From assembly GCA_000328365.1 (NCBI GenBank), contig KB309354.1, positions 1-64,000 of the forward strand: a DNA stretch of 64,000 nt, written 5' to 3'. The notes beneath the pieces are model-generated. The model was not told the DNA's origin. It made no database searches and was given only the letters and a program-made list of their open reading frames with translations. The translations under genes and the position numbers were made by a program. This document shows positions 11,900 through 22,399 of the stretch, piece by piece (the first letter of the stretch is position 1; each line of letters begins with the position of its first letter). The DNA comes from Capitella teleta. Taxonomy: Eukaryota; Annelida; Polychaeta; Capitellidae.

Positions 11900-12166
11900 T
11901 CAGCAGCCACGGCAGCCATGGGAGTCAAAGTCATCGAAGTTGATGAGGCACTCAAGCGTCTGCTGTCTCTGCTGAAGGCCTCCTTTGACCCTGGTCCAGG
12001 CCTGGATCAGGTGCTTATGCCGCCGGTCTAGTTCCACCGGGAGAGGGTAGGGGGCGCACATGGCGATCTGGGTCTCCAGGACCCGGATGTCGGCCACGAT
12101 GCCCTGGAGTTGAGCTTCCAGGTCGGCGATCTCAGCATTCAAGCGGGCGATGCTAGATGAAGACAT
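11900..12166 (-). CDS. Small coiled-coil protein (88 aa) with a histone-type mRNA 3' end
   Basis: The frame opens at MSSSSIARLNAEIADLEAQL and shows heptad-like Leu/Ile spacing over the first 35 residues (LNAEIADLEAQLQGIVADIRVLETQI), then PYPLPVELDRRHKHL and a second helix-rich stretch. It ends in the Cys-containing tail DSHGCRGC. I do not recognise the family, and it is not a core histone or H1. An in-frame Met upstream (12241) would add 25 residues. I prefer the inner Met because a TTTTTAAA box lies about 45 bp before it. Promoter-like CCAAT elements lie further upstream, and a canonical histone stem-loop lies 37 bases after the stop. By analogy with replication-dependent histone genes, this predicts an S-phase, non-polyadenylated mRNA (inference). 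Confidence 0.65.
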   Translation of the reverse strand: MSSSSIARLNAEIADLEAQLQGIVADIRVLETQIAMCAPYPLPVELDRRHKHLIQAWTRVKGGLQQRQQTLECLINFDDFDSHGCRGC

Positions 12167-12206
12167 CTCGCAGGAAAAATTGTGAAGAGCTGTTCGCCTG
12201 AGGCGC

Positions 12207-12363
12207 TTTTTAAAGCGAGGAATTGAGCTGCATTGAGACACACTGAGCTGTGATTGGCTATAACTCCCCGAATAACCATAACTGCCAATGGACTATCGCT
12301 TAACAGTCAACAAAGACGTTGATTGGAGGAAAATTAATCATTCATGAGAAGTGCAGAATTAGA
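12207..12363 (-). promoter_or_regulatory. Putative promoter of the 88-aa gene (TTTTTAAA box and CCAAT boxes)
   Basis: On the minus strand CCAATCA motifs lie near 12250-12256 and 12322-12330, and a TTTAAAAA box lies at 12207-12214, about 45 bp before the ATG at 12166. The layout resembles histone gene promoters. The segment is duplicated at 6057-6205. Confidence 0.5.
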
Positions 12364-12792
12364 ATTCAATATCTCAACTAAGTGATATTTAACACATCAT
12401 GCTGGTATTCGGACGATACATATACTTCAAAACTATAACAGAACAAAGTTTATTAGTATCTGATAGTAGGCGATTCTGTGTTCACCGTTTTAATGATTCC
12501 AATGCATTGATATCAACAACTCTCTGAATAACCAGGGCAACGAAGAATAACAGTTTAGACAGGATATCCAAAGAGGCGACGGCAATGCACTTTTTTACTT
12601 CCGTGAAAATGCCTCCTAGCTGGTTCAAATTGCACCTCTCCTTGAATGAAATAAGCCAGCAGAGCATTTGAAGGATCAAAACAGCGGCAATTTCAGGTTG
12701 ATCGCTGCCACTGTCGTTGTCTCCAGATAGGGGACATGCATGCAATCATATACATGTGTATAGAGATGAACTTATTCCTGTTAGTATACAAG

Positions 12793-13136
12793 GGCACCGA
12801 ATAGCTCAGCCAGTTTGACCGGCTGACTGCAATCCTATGCCGACCGTGGGGGTCGAGATCCCGGGTTCGAGACTTGATCAGGCCACGGGCGTTAAGATTG
12901 TAAATTATAATTGTAATTAGTTATAATTGTAATTCTTCGGTGACTCTACAGTGCTGCCCAACTGCGTAACAACGGGCGCTGTGTACTACTGTCTGTGGTG
13001 GTATGCAGGATAAAGAATCCTTCGGATTTATCGATAAGAGGTAGTATAGGGGTAAATCCCGGGCCTTCTGTTCTGGCGCCCGTATCATCCGAATGACTGG
13101 GTGGAGCCGTAAAACCCCATCTGTGCATCAGTTCAG
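12793..13136 (+). mobile_element. tRNA-derived SINE, full length, 18-bp target duplication
   Basis: The 5' head is tRNA-like, with an A-box (TAGCTCAGCCAGT) and a B-box (GGGTTCGAGAC). A body follows (CTGCCCAACTGCGTAACAA, TACTACTGTCTGTGGTGGTA, TTCTGTTCTGGCGCCCG) and the 3' end GGAGCCGTAAAACCCCATC...CAG has no poly(A). The element lies between exact copies of ttcctgttagtatacaag (12775-12792 and 13137-13154), so the insertion is recent. Partial copies lie at 49350-51504 (split) and 58130-58372. Confidence 0.9.
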
Positions 13137-13154
13137 TTCCTGTTAGTATACAAG

Positions 13155-13970
13155 ATAAGACGTCGTCCATGAAAAGTGAGCATCACGTGACGAAGAATAC
13201 GATGTGGAATAGAACGTTATCTGTGCGTACCTCAATTTCCTGTACGTGCCAACCGTTGCCATGACAACCCTGTCTTTCGTTCACTCGATTATCGCAGATT
13301 CTGGTTTCTGTGCTCTAAAAACGCTCAAATTACGAACAAATTAATAAAATAATAATAATATAATTATTAGCAAATTTGGGCCGGTTTTAGCTTTTTTGTA
13401 TTTTTACTTACATTGTAGTTTGAACTCCATGTCTATTTTATAACTCGTGCGAAACTGAGTGTCTCAGCTATGGGAGATACGATGGCACGACGGACTCCAG
13501 CTGACATTGTGTCATCTCAAAACCAGCTTCTTTGATGATGTCCTGCATATGCGCCCCATTTGGAAGAGCTAACTGTTAAAGCTAACTGTTAAGAAGACCT
13601 CTGTTCATTTTGGAACCTTTTTAGATCGATTCTTTGGGCTTTTATAAGTGACGAGAGACCATTTTTGAAATTTTTTGTCAACTATGAATGACATTAAAGA
13701 CAAATTAACATACGAATTTCCTGCTGAGGCAGAATAACTTGAAACGAGATGAGTGCGAGAATTCTTTTATGAAAACTGCTGAAAGATCTGCTCAGTCGAC
13801 GGCTTCCGTTGTTAATAATAGGATAATTACTTGGTCTCGTCACCACAGTGTGAAATCGAAAACGAGAAGGAAGCGATATTTTACACCTCTCAAATGCGAT
13901 ATATCTAGGAATTAGCATACAACAAGCGTATTGTCTAAAATATGTCAGTCAAAATTGAAAAGGCGTAATT
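13155..13970. other. No gene seen; one X-box-like site
   Basis: The 14-mer GTTGCCATGACAAC at 13255-13268 is close to the RFX X-box consensus. No gene that it could serve is recognisable nearby. Confidence 0.4.
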
Positions 13971-13974
13971 ACGT

Positions 13975-15076
13975 TTGTTGCTCAGAGGACATCATTCTCT
14001 CAGCACTGCGATGTCGTCCTATTCAACAGGTCCGACCGATGCGATGCCGACGACAGGGACAACTTGGGACACGAACAATGCCACGCAGACAAGCACCATC
14101 CACGCACTAATGACCCAAGACATCACTGCTTGGTACACTTTTGCACTTATCAGTTTGAACGTCGTCCTGCTTGTCGGCTTTGTGCTCAACTTGGTCACGG
14201 CGATTGCTTACGTGAAGTCACCTCTGCTGTCGCGAGGGAAACCCATTCACCAGCTCATCTTCAACAGGACCGCTGGTGACGTCATCACTTGTTTGGCCAG
14301 TCAATCCTTTGTCTTATTGCTTTACACTGACGCAGAACAGCGATACATCGTTGGACGCAAATTCCAATGCATCGCATCAATGGCTGGCATGATGATCAGT
14401 ATATCGACTCGCGACGATGATGGCTCTGATCCTGATTACCCGTGAACGTCCCTTCGCAATCAGCTCCCCTTTGCAGCACGTACACCGCGTTACCAAGTAA
14501 TCGTGCCGAGTCGCAGGTCTCGCGTCTTGGGTCCTCATTGTCGCTAAAAATGGAATTTTGTTCGTGCTTAATAAGTGGAACCCGTACGTTGCTTGCGTCG
14601 ATGTCGCTGTCATGACCCATGCTTTCGTGGCCTCTGTCTACAGTATTGGTCTGAACACCATGATTGGATTCGTCACACTGCTCAACATCCTCCTCAGTAT
14701 TATGGTCAATATTGCCAAGCGAATAACGGGAACCATGAGCGCCTTCCAGGTGATGACCAAGTCATCACAACGCCAGATCAAGTCGACCCGGAGTGAGATG
14801 AAGATCGTCAGGATCGTATTTTTGGCCGTCGACGTTCTATTCTTGACGTGGATTCCACACAACACTCTGGCCAACGTCGCTGAAAGCTACGTCTCAAAGC
14901 AACAAACTCCTCCGTTCGGCTTAGTCTTGGGCTGGCATATGACAAACAAGCCTCGTCGTTTTAGGAACTTTTGCGGATCTTTTGATCTATTTCCTGCAGA
15001 ACAGCGGATGTCACTCGACTGTCTTGAGTCTGTTTGGCCGCTCAGAGAACAAGAATCGGTCAGTTTACTTACTTGA
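13975..15076 (+). pseudogene. Class A (rhodopsin-like) GPCR pseudogene, single exon
   Basis: A Ser/Thr/Asn-rich extracellular start is followed by TM1 (TFALISLNVVLLVGFVLNLV) and TM2 (FNRTAGDVITCLASQSFVLL). TM3 begins at FQCIASMAGMMISIS. Near 14405 the frame shifts by one, and the rest of TM3 reads on as LATMMALILITRERPFAI, where ERP replaces the usual DRY and is followed by SSPLQH. One in-frame TAA follows (14497). TM4 (ASWVLIVAKNGILFVL), TM5 (YSIGLNTMIGFVTLLNILLS), a basic third loop and TM6 with FLTWIP continue to about 14910. TM7 is damaged, probably by a deletion after WHMTN. With a frameshift, a stop and a broken TM7 it is very unlikely to work. The ligand class is unknown. Confidence 0.8.
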
Positions 15077-15473
15077 TCCTCGAGTCGAAGGTATATTATG
15101 GAGGACTGTAATAGAGTAAAATAAAGAGTCCATGATGAAATCGTCTGACAATGGTTGCTCAGTGTAATGAGCGCGTGACGTGACGTTGCGTTGAAATCAT
15201 GCAATCAACGCGATGCGCAGCCGCAGAATAGCTGTGACGTCACCGATGCACAGCGTGACGACCAACCAGCCGCATGCAACTACATGATAAGTCCCTCATA
15301 ATCCTAATCCCCCCCTTCCCTCTACATCATCGACCTTTAACCTTTCATGAACGTAAGGTTCAGTGAAGACGCCAGGGTGCTTATTGCGGGACTCGGCTGT
15401 AAATCAGATTACTTGAATTTGTTTTGACACACCTGCCTTTCGTCCACTCAATGAGGACGAGCATTGGGCCAAT

Positions 15474-17595
15474 CATTGATCTTAACTACTACTGGATCGG
15501 AAACGAGGCTCTCTGCTGTGCGCCAATAGACTGAGCTGCTTTGCGTTGAGCATGGAGCAGCGACTTCCGCTTCTAAGCATGGAAGTGAGCCATGACGCAG
15601 CAGGAAAATTGTCGGCTGAACACTGTTATTCATCCTCAAAGGAACCTGGAAGCCAGAAATGTACTCGTGGCACTCAATGCTATGCGTACAATTGCTTCAA
15701 TTACAACAACCGCGAAAGTACAGCCCGAGGAATTTCATTTCATCAGTGAGTACTTTGTAACACTGGTATTATCGCTCGCTTGCAAGGTGCTTAATTCTCT
15801 GAGAAAATCGCCGTGTTTATTAGGTATGGTATTGCAGCATTAGCACCGGCCTTATTATTGGACTAATATGGACTAAGCTATTATACTAGACATTGACCTG
15901 CTTGCATTCCGTTGACTCAATTGCCCTTAGACTCAGTATTATGAGTATAACTATAAGTCAGACAAGTGTCACTGTGAGTGTGACTCTCACTCTGACTGTA
16001 TAATAGTGTATAATTATGCTTCTCACTTATATATTTTAATATAATTAAGGATTCTATTTTACAGCACGGCTTTTAATGCTTGATTCTCTTTTTATCAAGT
16101 TTAACGCCTGGCGCACAGAAATGCANNNNNNNNNNNNNNNNNNNNNNNNNNNNNNNNNNNNNNNNNNNNNNNNNNNNNNNNNNNNNNNNNNNNNNNNNNN
16201 NNNNNNNNNNNNNNNNNNNNNNNNNNNNNNNNNNNNNNNNNNNNNNNNNNNNNNNNNNNNNNNNNNNNNNNNNNNNNNNNNNNNNNNNNNNNNNNNNNNN
16301 NNNNNNNNNNNNNNNNNNNNNNNNNNNNNNNNNNNNNNNNNNNNNNNNNNNNNNNNNNNNNNNNNNNNNNNNNNNNNNNNNNNNNNNNNNNNNNNNNNNN
16401 NNNNNNNNNNNNNNNNNNNNNNNNNNNNNNNNNNNNNNNNNNNNNNNNNNNNNNNNNNNNNNNNNNNNNNNNNNNNNNNNNNNNNNNNNNNNNNNNNNNN
16501 NNNNNNNNNNNNNNNNNNNNNNNNNNNNNNNNNNNNNNNNNNNNNNNNNNNNNNNNNNNNNNNNNNNNNNNNNNNNNNNNNNNNNNNNNNNNNNNNNNNN
16601 NNNNNNNNNNNNNNNNNNNNNNNNNNNNNNNNNNNNNNNNNNNNNNNNNNNNNNNNNNNNNNNNNNNNNNNNNNNNNNNNNNNNNNNNNNNNNNNNNNNN
16701 NNNNNNNNNNNNNNNNNNNNNNNNNNNNNNNNNNNNNNNNNNNNNNNNNNNNNNNNNNNNNNNNNNNNNNNNNNNNNNNNNNNNNNNNNNNNNNNNNNNN
16801 NNNNNNNNNNNNNNNNNNNNNNNNNNNNNNNNNNNNNNNNNNNNNNNNNNNNNNNNNNNNNNNNNNNNNNNNNNNNNNNNNNNNNNNNNNNNNNNNNNNN
16901 NNNNNNNNNNNNNNNNNNNNNNNNNNNNNNNNNNNNNNNNNNNNNNNNNNNNNNNNNNNNNNNNNNNNNNNNNNNNNNNNNNNNNNNNNNNNNNNNNNNN
17001 NNNNNNNNNNNNNNNNNNNNNNNNNNNNNCGACACTTTGTTGAATAAAGCCTAGCTTTATTCTAAGAGATCAACTGGAGAAGAACAGTGAGAATATTACA
17101 GAAGTAACAGAACTGGAGATCAAAGTAAAGACAATTTAATGAATTACACGTATCAATCATGAAACTATAAAATCTCCCAGGTCTTTTTTTTTTTTTTTTT
17201 TTCTTTTTTTTTTTCTGCCAAGTAATGAGAAACAAGCTCTTTTTTCTCCTTAAATGGCTGATTGCAGTAGGATTTTCACACAGAAGCCCTGTACACTGCT
17301 TATATAGTCTTATAGATGCTTGATAGTATGTATTATTATCAACTGAAATTACTAATTTCGAAATCAATTTTCAGCTTTTTCACACTCAAATTCATAATTA
17401 GTGAGGTCAATTGCTCATCATATAGCAAAAAACAATCGATTCACTCTAAATAAATGCCACAGCATAAACTTCTCTTAGCATTAATCGCAGCCCGCCAACC
17501 GCCATGATCAACGCAACACTCAAACTTCATAATGCACTTCCGGTTTGATCATTCAAAGCGGAGCGTTTCCGATCCAGTAGTAGTTAAGATCAATG
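15474..17595. mobile_element. Inverted-repeat DNA transposon with 8-bp duplication, P-element-like; contains the assembly gap
   Basis: Perfect 32-bp terminal inverted repeats lie at 15474-15505 and 17564-17595, beginning CATTGATCTTAACTACTACT. They are flanked outside by the exact 8-bp direct repeat GGGCCAAT (15466-15473 and 17596-17603). An 8-bp GC-rich duplication with roughly 31-bp terminal repeats starting CA is the arrangement of P-superfamily elements; hAT also makes 8-bp duplications but usually starts CAG. No transposase is readable in the known part, and 904 bases are Ns. An unassigned ORF at 15592-15843 lies inside. Confidence 0.75.
16126..17029. other. Assembly gap (904 N)
   Basis: A run of undetermined bases inside the inverted-repeat element. 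Nothing can be said about its content. Confidence 1.
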
Positions 17596-17733
17596 GGGCC
17601 AATTATTCCGAGACTGTCACTCGGTTCGTCGCCGGATGTCAATCACAATGTGGACACGTGACCAACTACAGTATATCACAATTAATTATCCCAATTAACC
17701 ATCTCCATAAAAATAAAGAGCAAATGCACAGGT

Positions 17734-17746
17734 GTTGCTTAGCAAC
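17734..17746. promoter_or_regulatory. X-box-like RFX site
   Basis: GTTGCTTAGCAAC is a near-palindromic RFX-type site about 200 bp upstream of the TATA box of the Gly-rich secreted protein gene. Its use is unproven. Confidence 0.35.
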
Positions 17747-17944
17747 GCATGCGAAACAAGTGCCAGCACATCCGGCAGACAAACGTGGAACGAGAAAAAA
17801 GCTAAGTTTTGACGGTTTCAACTCACATAAACTTCAAGTCTTTCGCCTGCAGGCAAATAAAAATGAGGATGGACTAATTTAGTAATTATGGCATCGCTGT
17901 CGTAAAAGTTATTCTTCCCATCGACACCAAAAGATAGCACACAG

Positions 17945-17952
17945 TATATAAA
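17945..17952 (+). promoter_or_regulatory. TATA box of the Gly/Tyr/His-rich protein gene
   Basis: TATATAAA lies 55 bp before the ATG at 18007, which leaves room for a start site about 30 bp downstream and a short leader. Confidence 0.6.
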
Positions 17953-18006
17953 GTGAACAGACATTGGTGAAAAGGCATCAGATCTCGGTTTAGCAATTGG
18001 ACAAGC

Positions 18007-18996
18007 ATGAATCCGGTTTTTGGTTTGTTGTTTTGCATTGCTGTGGCGGCTGCTTCCGGTGGGAAGAGTCACGCACACGGTTCGTATGGATCCTACTCTA
18101 AACACACTTACCACGGATCATACCCAGGTAAGCAAACCTTTGATTTGCTTTATCATCGTTAAGGAGTATTCTCGTGTATAATATTATCAACACAGGTCGA
18201 ATTAATGGAATGAAAGGCAATAAGAATTATACACAACGCTGATAGTTATACTTAAGTCGATGAAAAACACTCGATTGAACCAAAACAAATTAAGTGATTG
18301 AACTAAAGTAAATTCTCAGCTCACTCAATGCCGCCTGAAGCATCCGACTGGTTAATTTAATTGGTTTTTATCACCCGATCAGGTAAATGCGGCAACGACG
18401 GTTTCTACTACAATGACGGCGGCTCATTTGTGATCTGCTCCAATGGAAATGCCTATGTGCAGGTAACCACTTGAGATTGTTGCAGAACCAGAGAGTTCAG
18501 TCCTTACATTTTCAGCCATGTGCTCCAGGAAGCAAGAACTCCGGATCGAACAAGTTCTCGTACGGACAGACTTATTATTACCACGATTTCTGTGACGTGA
18601 ACTTGGTGGACCAAGGATACGGCATCAAGCATGGATACGGGGTGGGCCATTCTGATCATTGGATGATGTTTGTATGGTTCATTGATCTATATACAGGGTG
18701 GTTACGGACATGGTGGATACGGAAGTCACGGTAACCAAGGATATGGAGGTCATGGTCACGGTAACCAAGGTTACGGAGGTCATGGATATGGCGGCCATGG
18801 TAACCAAGGTTACGGTGGATATGGACATGGCAACCAAGGATATGGCGGTTATGGACATGGTAACCAAGGATATGGCGGCCACGGAAACCAAGGATATGGC
18901 GGTCATGGTAACCAAGGATACGGTGGTTACGGACATGGTAACCAAGGATATGGTGGTTACGGACATGGTAGCCATGGTGGTTATGGGAAACACTAA
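18007..18996 (+). CDS. Secreted Cys-domain protein with Gly/Tyr/His-rich repeat tail (208 aa)
   Basis: Four exons: 18007-18127, 18383-18462, 18516-18641 and 18697-18996. All introns have GT..AG ends and two are only 53-55 bp long. The signal peptide is MNPVFGLLFCIAVAAASG. A small chitin-binding-type-2-like domain follows: C-GNDGFYYNDGGSFVI-C, then YVQP-C-APGS, then YYYHDF-C-DVNL. It has four Cys where typical CBM14 domains have six. The tail repeats GYGG(H/Y)GHGNQ and GGHGNQGYGG about ten times with no Cys. Glycine/tyrosine-rich tails of this kind are known from structural matrix, silk-like and shell proteins; an extracellular matrix role is inferred. It is the first of four family members in the window. 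Confidence 0.85.
18721..18990 (+). repeat. Coding tandem repeat, Gly-Tyr-His-Asn-Gln
   Basis: Imperfect 18-30 bp units encode GYGG-(H/Y)-GHGNQ. They vary mostly at third positions, so the protein repeat is more regular than the DNA. Confidence 0.85.
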
Positions 18997-19736
18997 AGAA
19001 AGTTGATTTTTATGTGAGTGCTAAAGTTGAATACTCTTTGCCTCATTCTGATTTTCATCGTCTCTTTCAGCAAATGAAAGTATGCTACTTCCTCCATCTA
19101 AACTTAGTGTCTCTGAGTTCCACAATGGAACATCAGATCCTAATTTACTGGTAAATGTGTTCATGAAAAATAAAACAATCTTCTCGGACCAATTCGTATC
19201 CGCTGTTACATGATTCTTAGATAATTGCACAGGATATAGAAATTGTCTCGCAATATAGTTACAAGCAAGAGTCATCAGGCCAGTCTCGTTTACTGTCCAA
19301 ATACCTAGGCAATGATGTAGATGTATAGATAGACCATCGAATAGGAATTCATCTCTAAAAATATGCCCACTGAGATTGGCTTCTGACAGTAGTCTCTGTG
19401 GCGGTTTGGTGCGTTATGAGTGATCATAGCGTTCACCTGCTCAATGCACGAGCAAGGGTGCATTTTTCTTTCAGAACTGTGGTTCAGGTTACTGTTTAGG
19501 ACCGAATCCCGCTGTAGTCGCGTAACCAGACTCTGGCTCCTCTCAAATCACACGGGACTTGGTTATGTTATCTTGACAACAATGCTGAAGCATACAATTC
19601 GATCCACTGAGAACAGCAAGATCGTGTCTCTCTCGTGCACATCATCCGTGACCGGACTTTGTCCTAACCAGTAACCTAGCTGAACCAGAGTTCCGTTCGA
19701 GAAAAAAAAAAAAAAACAAAAAAAAACAAAAAAAAC

Positions 19737-19767
<31 letters not shown>

Positions 19768-20195
19768 AACAAACAAACACACAATACTGAAAGAATGTTT
19801 CCTCAAATGATATTCCTAACTGGAGAGGTAATCGTATTAAATGTATTTAATGTATTTGTAAAACTATCCATCATATAATACATAACAACAAGAAACACAG
19901 AGAGATTGTTTTCAGAATGAGAGGTACTGATATATGTGTTTAATCAGTGATGAGAGGCATGATCGTTAATTTTATTACACAGAATATTACATTATTATTT
20001 ATTTATTTCAAGAATTCAAGTCAATGCATACAATCTTATAACTGTAAAGAGTGGAGATTCACCTACAATTGACGTTGTCCGTCGTGGTCGATCAGGGTCC
20101 ATCAATGGCGTAACAAGAGTCTCCATGCGGAGAGGCTGTGCAGGCCTTATAATTTATAATACATGTAATAATAACCATTTATTCATACCACAAGG
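18997..20195. other. No gene seen; A/C-rich simple repeat
   Basis: An (A)nC simple repeat lies at 19700-19782. Short ORFs have no motifs. A polyadenylation-type AATAAA near 19169 could serve the upstream gene. Confidence 0.5.
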
Positions 20196-20203
20196 TTATA
20201 GAT

Positions 20204-20247
<44 letters not shown>

Positions 20248-22060
20248 AGAGAGAGAGAGAGAGAAGAAAGCGAGGTGTGGTACATAAGCAAATAATAATA
20301 ACAATCAAGATAAACAAAGGAAAATAGCAATTTCCATTCTGGCAGACGTTGTTAATTTGACCTAGAACAGAAAATTTCAGCTCATCCATTTCATCAAATT
20401 CATACGACACACAGTTATAAAGCTGATCGAACTTGTCGCGAAACAGCTCCTCTATATCGTCTCCCTCGACAACATTTGGGGGCGTCTTTGATGAGAGGGT
20501 CTTCTTTTGGACCTCACACCAAAAGTCTCTCCCACTACCACGAGTCATGGCTTCTGCCATTCGGACGTTGCTCAGTTCATTCTGATGACTCAAGACCCAT
20601 TTCACCATTCACTTGTACACACGCTTGGCATGTTTAGCAGTTTCCGCTACAACACTGTCAACTGGCGGCCGCATTCTTCCCAAATCCTGTGCCACATGAT
20701 CGACGAGGCCTTGAGTTGCTGCACATGCTCGAACCAACCAGCCACACACCGTTTTTGATTCGTCTTGGGGATGCATACCTCGGCAGCTGCTATATATGCA
20801 TTCGACATCAACACCAAATAAGTCTCAATCAGATAACAATGGTTATTGTTATTACATAGGGTTGAACAACGTAAAGGGTCTTCTGGGAGTTGAATTCCAG
20901 CTAAAAGCAAGCTTAGAACTCTTTTGTACTCAGCTAAGTCATTATCTGAGGCCTTCGACTAAGACAGTGACGATCTTTTTCGGGGCTCTGAAAAATCATT
21001 CCTTTCCAAACTCCCACCGAATTGTAGAGTGAGAACCACGGCCTCATGGTCCGAAAGATTGTCACCTCTATGAATACATCTGTACTCAATGGCCTGGTCA
21101 GCGCTCTCGCTACTCACACAGATGTGGTCAATGAGGGACCTATTAGCAGCGTTTGAAATAGATAATCGGCAGAGGAGCAAGCCATGTTAGCACAGAGGGA
21201 GAGGGAGTACTCCACACAGAAGGAAGTTAGCGTAGGGGTGTGCAAGGAGTTTAGGCGGGTTAGGTCGGTGATAAAGCCACTCCCAAAAATAGTGTATAAA
21301 TTCGGGTGCATAGTTCCTATGAGTTCAATCTGACTCAAAACATCACAAAAGTCATCAAGATTAACTAGATTATATTGTGTATCGGTTGGCATGTATACGT
21401 TATGTAATATGAATTCAAGCTACTGAGGCAGTCGCACGATACAAGAATATAGACGTTTACATGGGGATTCAATAGGTTCAACTACACATTTGATTGACTT
21501 TCTCACGACTAAGGCACATCTTCCACGAGGCCGTCCCATCAGAAACAGCGTTTCGTCCATCCCTGATTTTCCGAACACGCGAACGTCTTCAATCTGTCGT
21601 TCCAGTTGCGGTAGCTGTTCAGAAAACCCCCCAGTGTTCTTGCAATAGAAGAAGGTCACATAATACGGACATCAAGTATCGAATTAAGTCAATTCTGGGT
21701 CTAAAAGCCCCGTGACAGTTGTAGCTGCCAATTAGCAAAGTACTTGAATCATTGATCGCCATTTTCCTGATGGGGGTCTCCACCAGCATCCGTGGTGTCG
21801 TTGGTTGTGTCGGTTGAGGCCTCAGTTGTGGTCTCAGTGTTGGCAGTGGACGAGGGGTTGGCAGCATAAAGTGCAGTAGAGGGGGGGGGGGAGGGTTGGC
21901 AGCCTCAGCAGCTAAGCCAGCCGCTCCAGCAACAAGCAGTCGAGGGAAGGTCGGAGGGGCATCGCCTGCCTCCTCACGTGTCGAAGGCTCCTCGACTTTC
22001 TTGGGTCGTGGTCGGAAGAACCGCCCCACCACCGCTCCGATCGGCCACGAGTGGCTAGAG
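20196..22060 (-). mobile_element. Non-LTR retrotransposon, endonuclease part, broken
   Basis: A minus-strand Pro-rich start (MVGRFFRPRPKKVEE) runs into an AP-type endonuclease: LLIGSYNCHGAF, then LLLLQEHW, GRPRGRCALVVRKS, and SDHEAVVLTL at the end. A linker region with DFWCEVQKK and VEGDDIEELFRDKFDQLYN follows, as precedes the reverse transcriptase in LINEs. The reading frame is interrupted several times. The reverse transcriptase is missing; the element stops at a poly(A)/(GA)n tract (20206-20264 on the plus strand). The clade is not resolved. Confidence 0.8.
20203..20264. repeat. (A)n(GA)n simple repeat
   Basis: About 40 A are followed by about 9 GA units. Confidence 0.9.
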
Positions 22061-22228
22061 AGCGCTCTACTTGCAATTTATATGGCGCCAATATTGGCGC
22101 CAAAATGCCTGGCAGAGTGGCGCCACCAATTGACCACTGGCGGAACTACAGCCCAACATAACAATATAATGGTGTTTTCAACTATATATGATGGATATAT
22201 ATAATATATATAAAATAAAAAATATTTA

Positions 22229-22365
<137 letters not shown>

Positions 22366-22399
22366 TATTATATAATAATAATAAATAATAATAATTTAT

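Noticed and set aside
12793-12895. Possible tRNA gene
   Set aside because: The A and B boxes are present but the sequence continues into a SINE body, has flanking target duplications, and does not close a full cloverleaf.
16073-17054. Three ORFs of about 320 codons on both strands
   Set aside because: They span the 904-N gap; almost all residues are undetermined.
18679-18993. 104-codon minus-strand ORF rich in Thr, Ser and Val, and a plus-strand Met/Asp/Val frame
   Set aside because: They are mirror frames of the Gly/Tyr/His repeat; the spliced gene explains the region.
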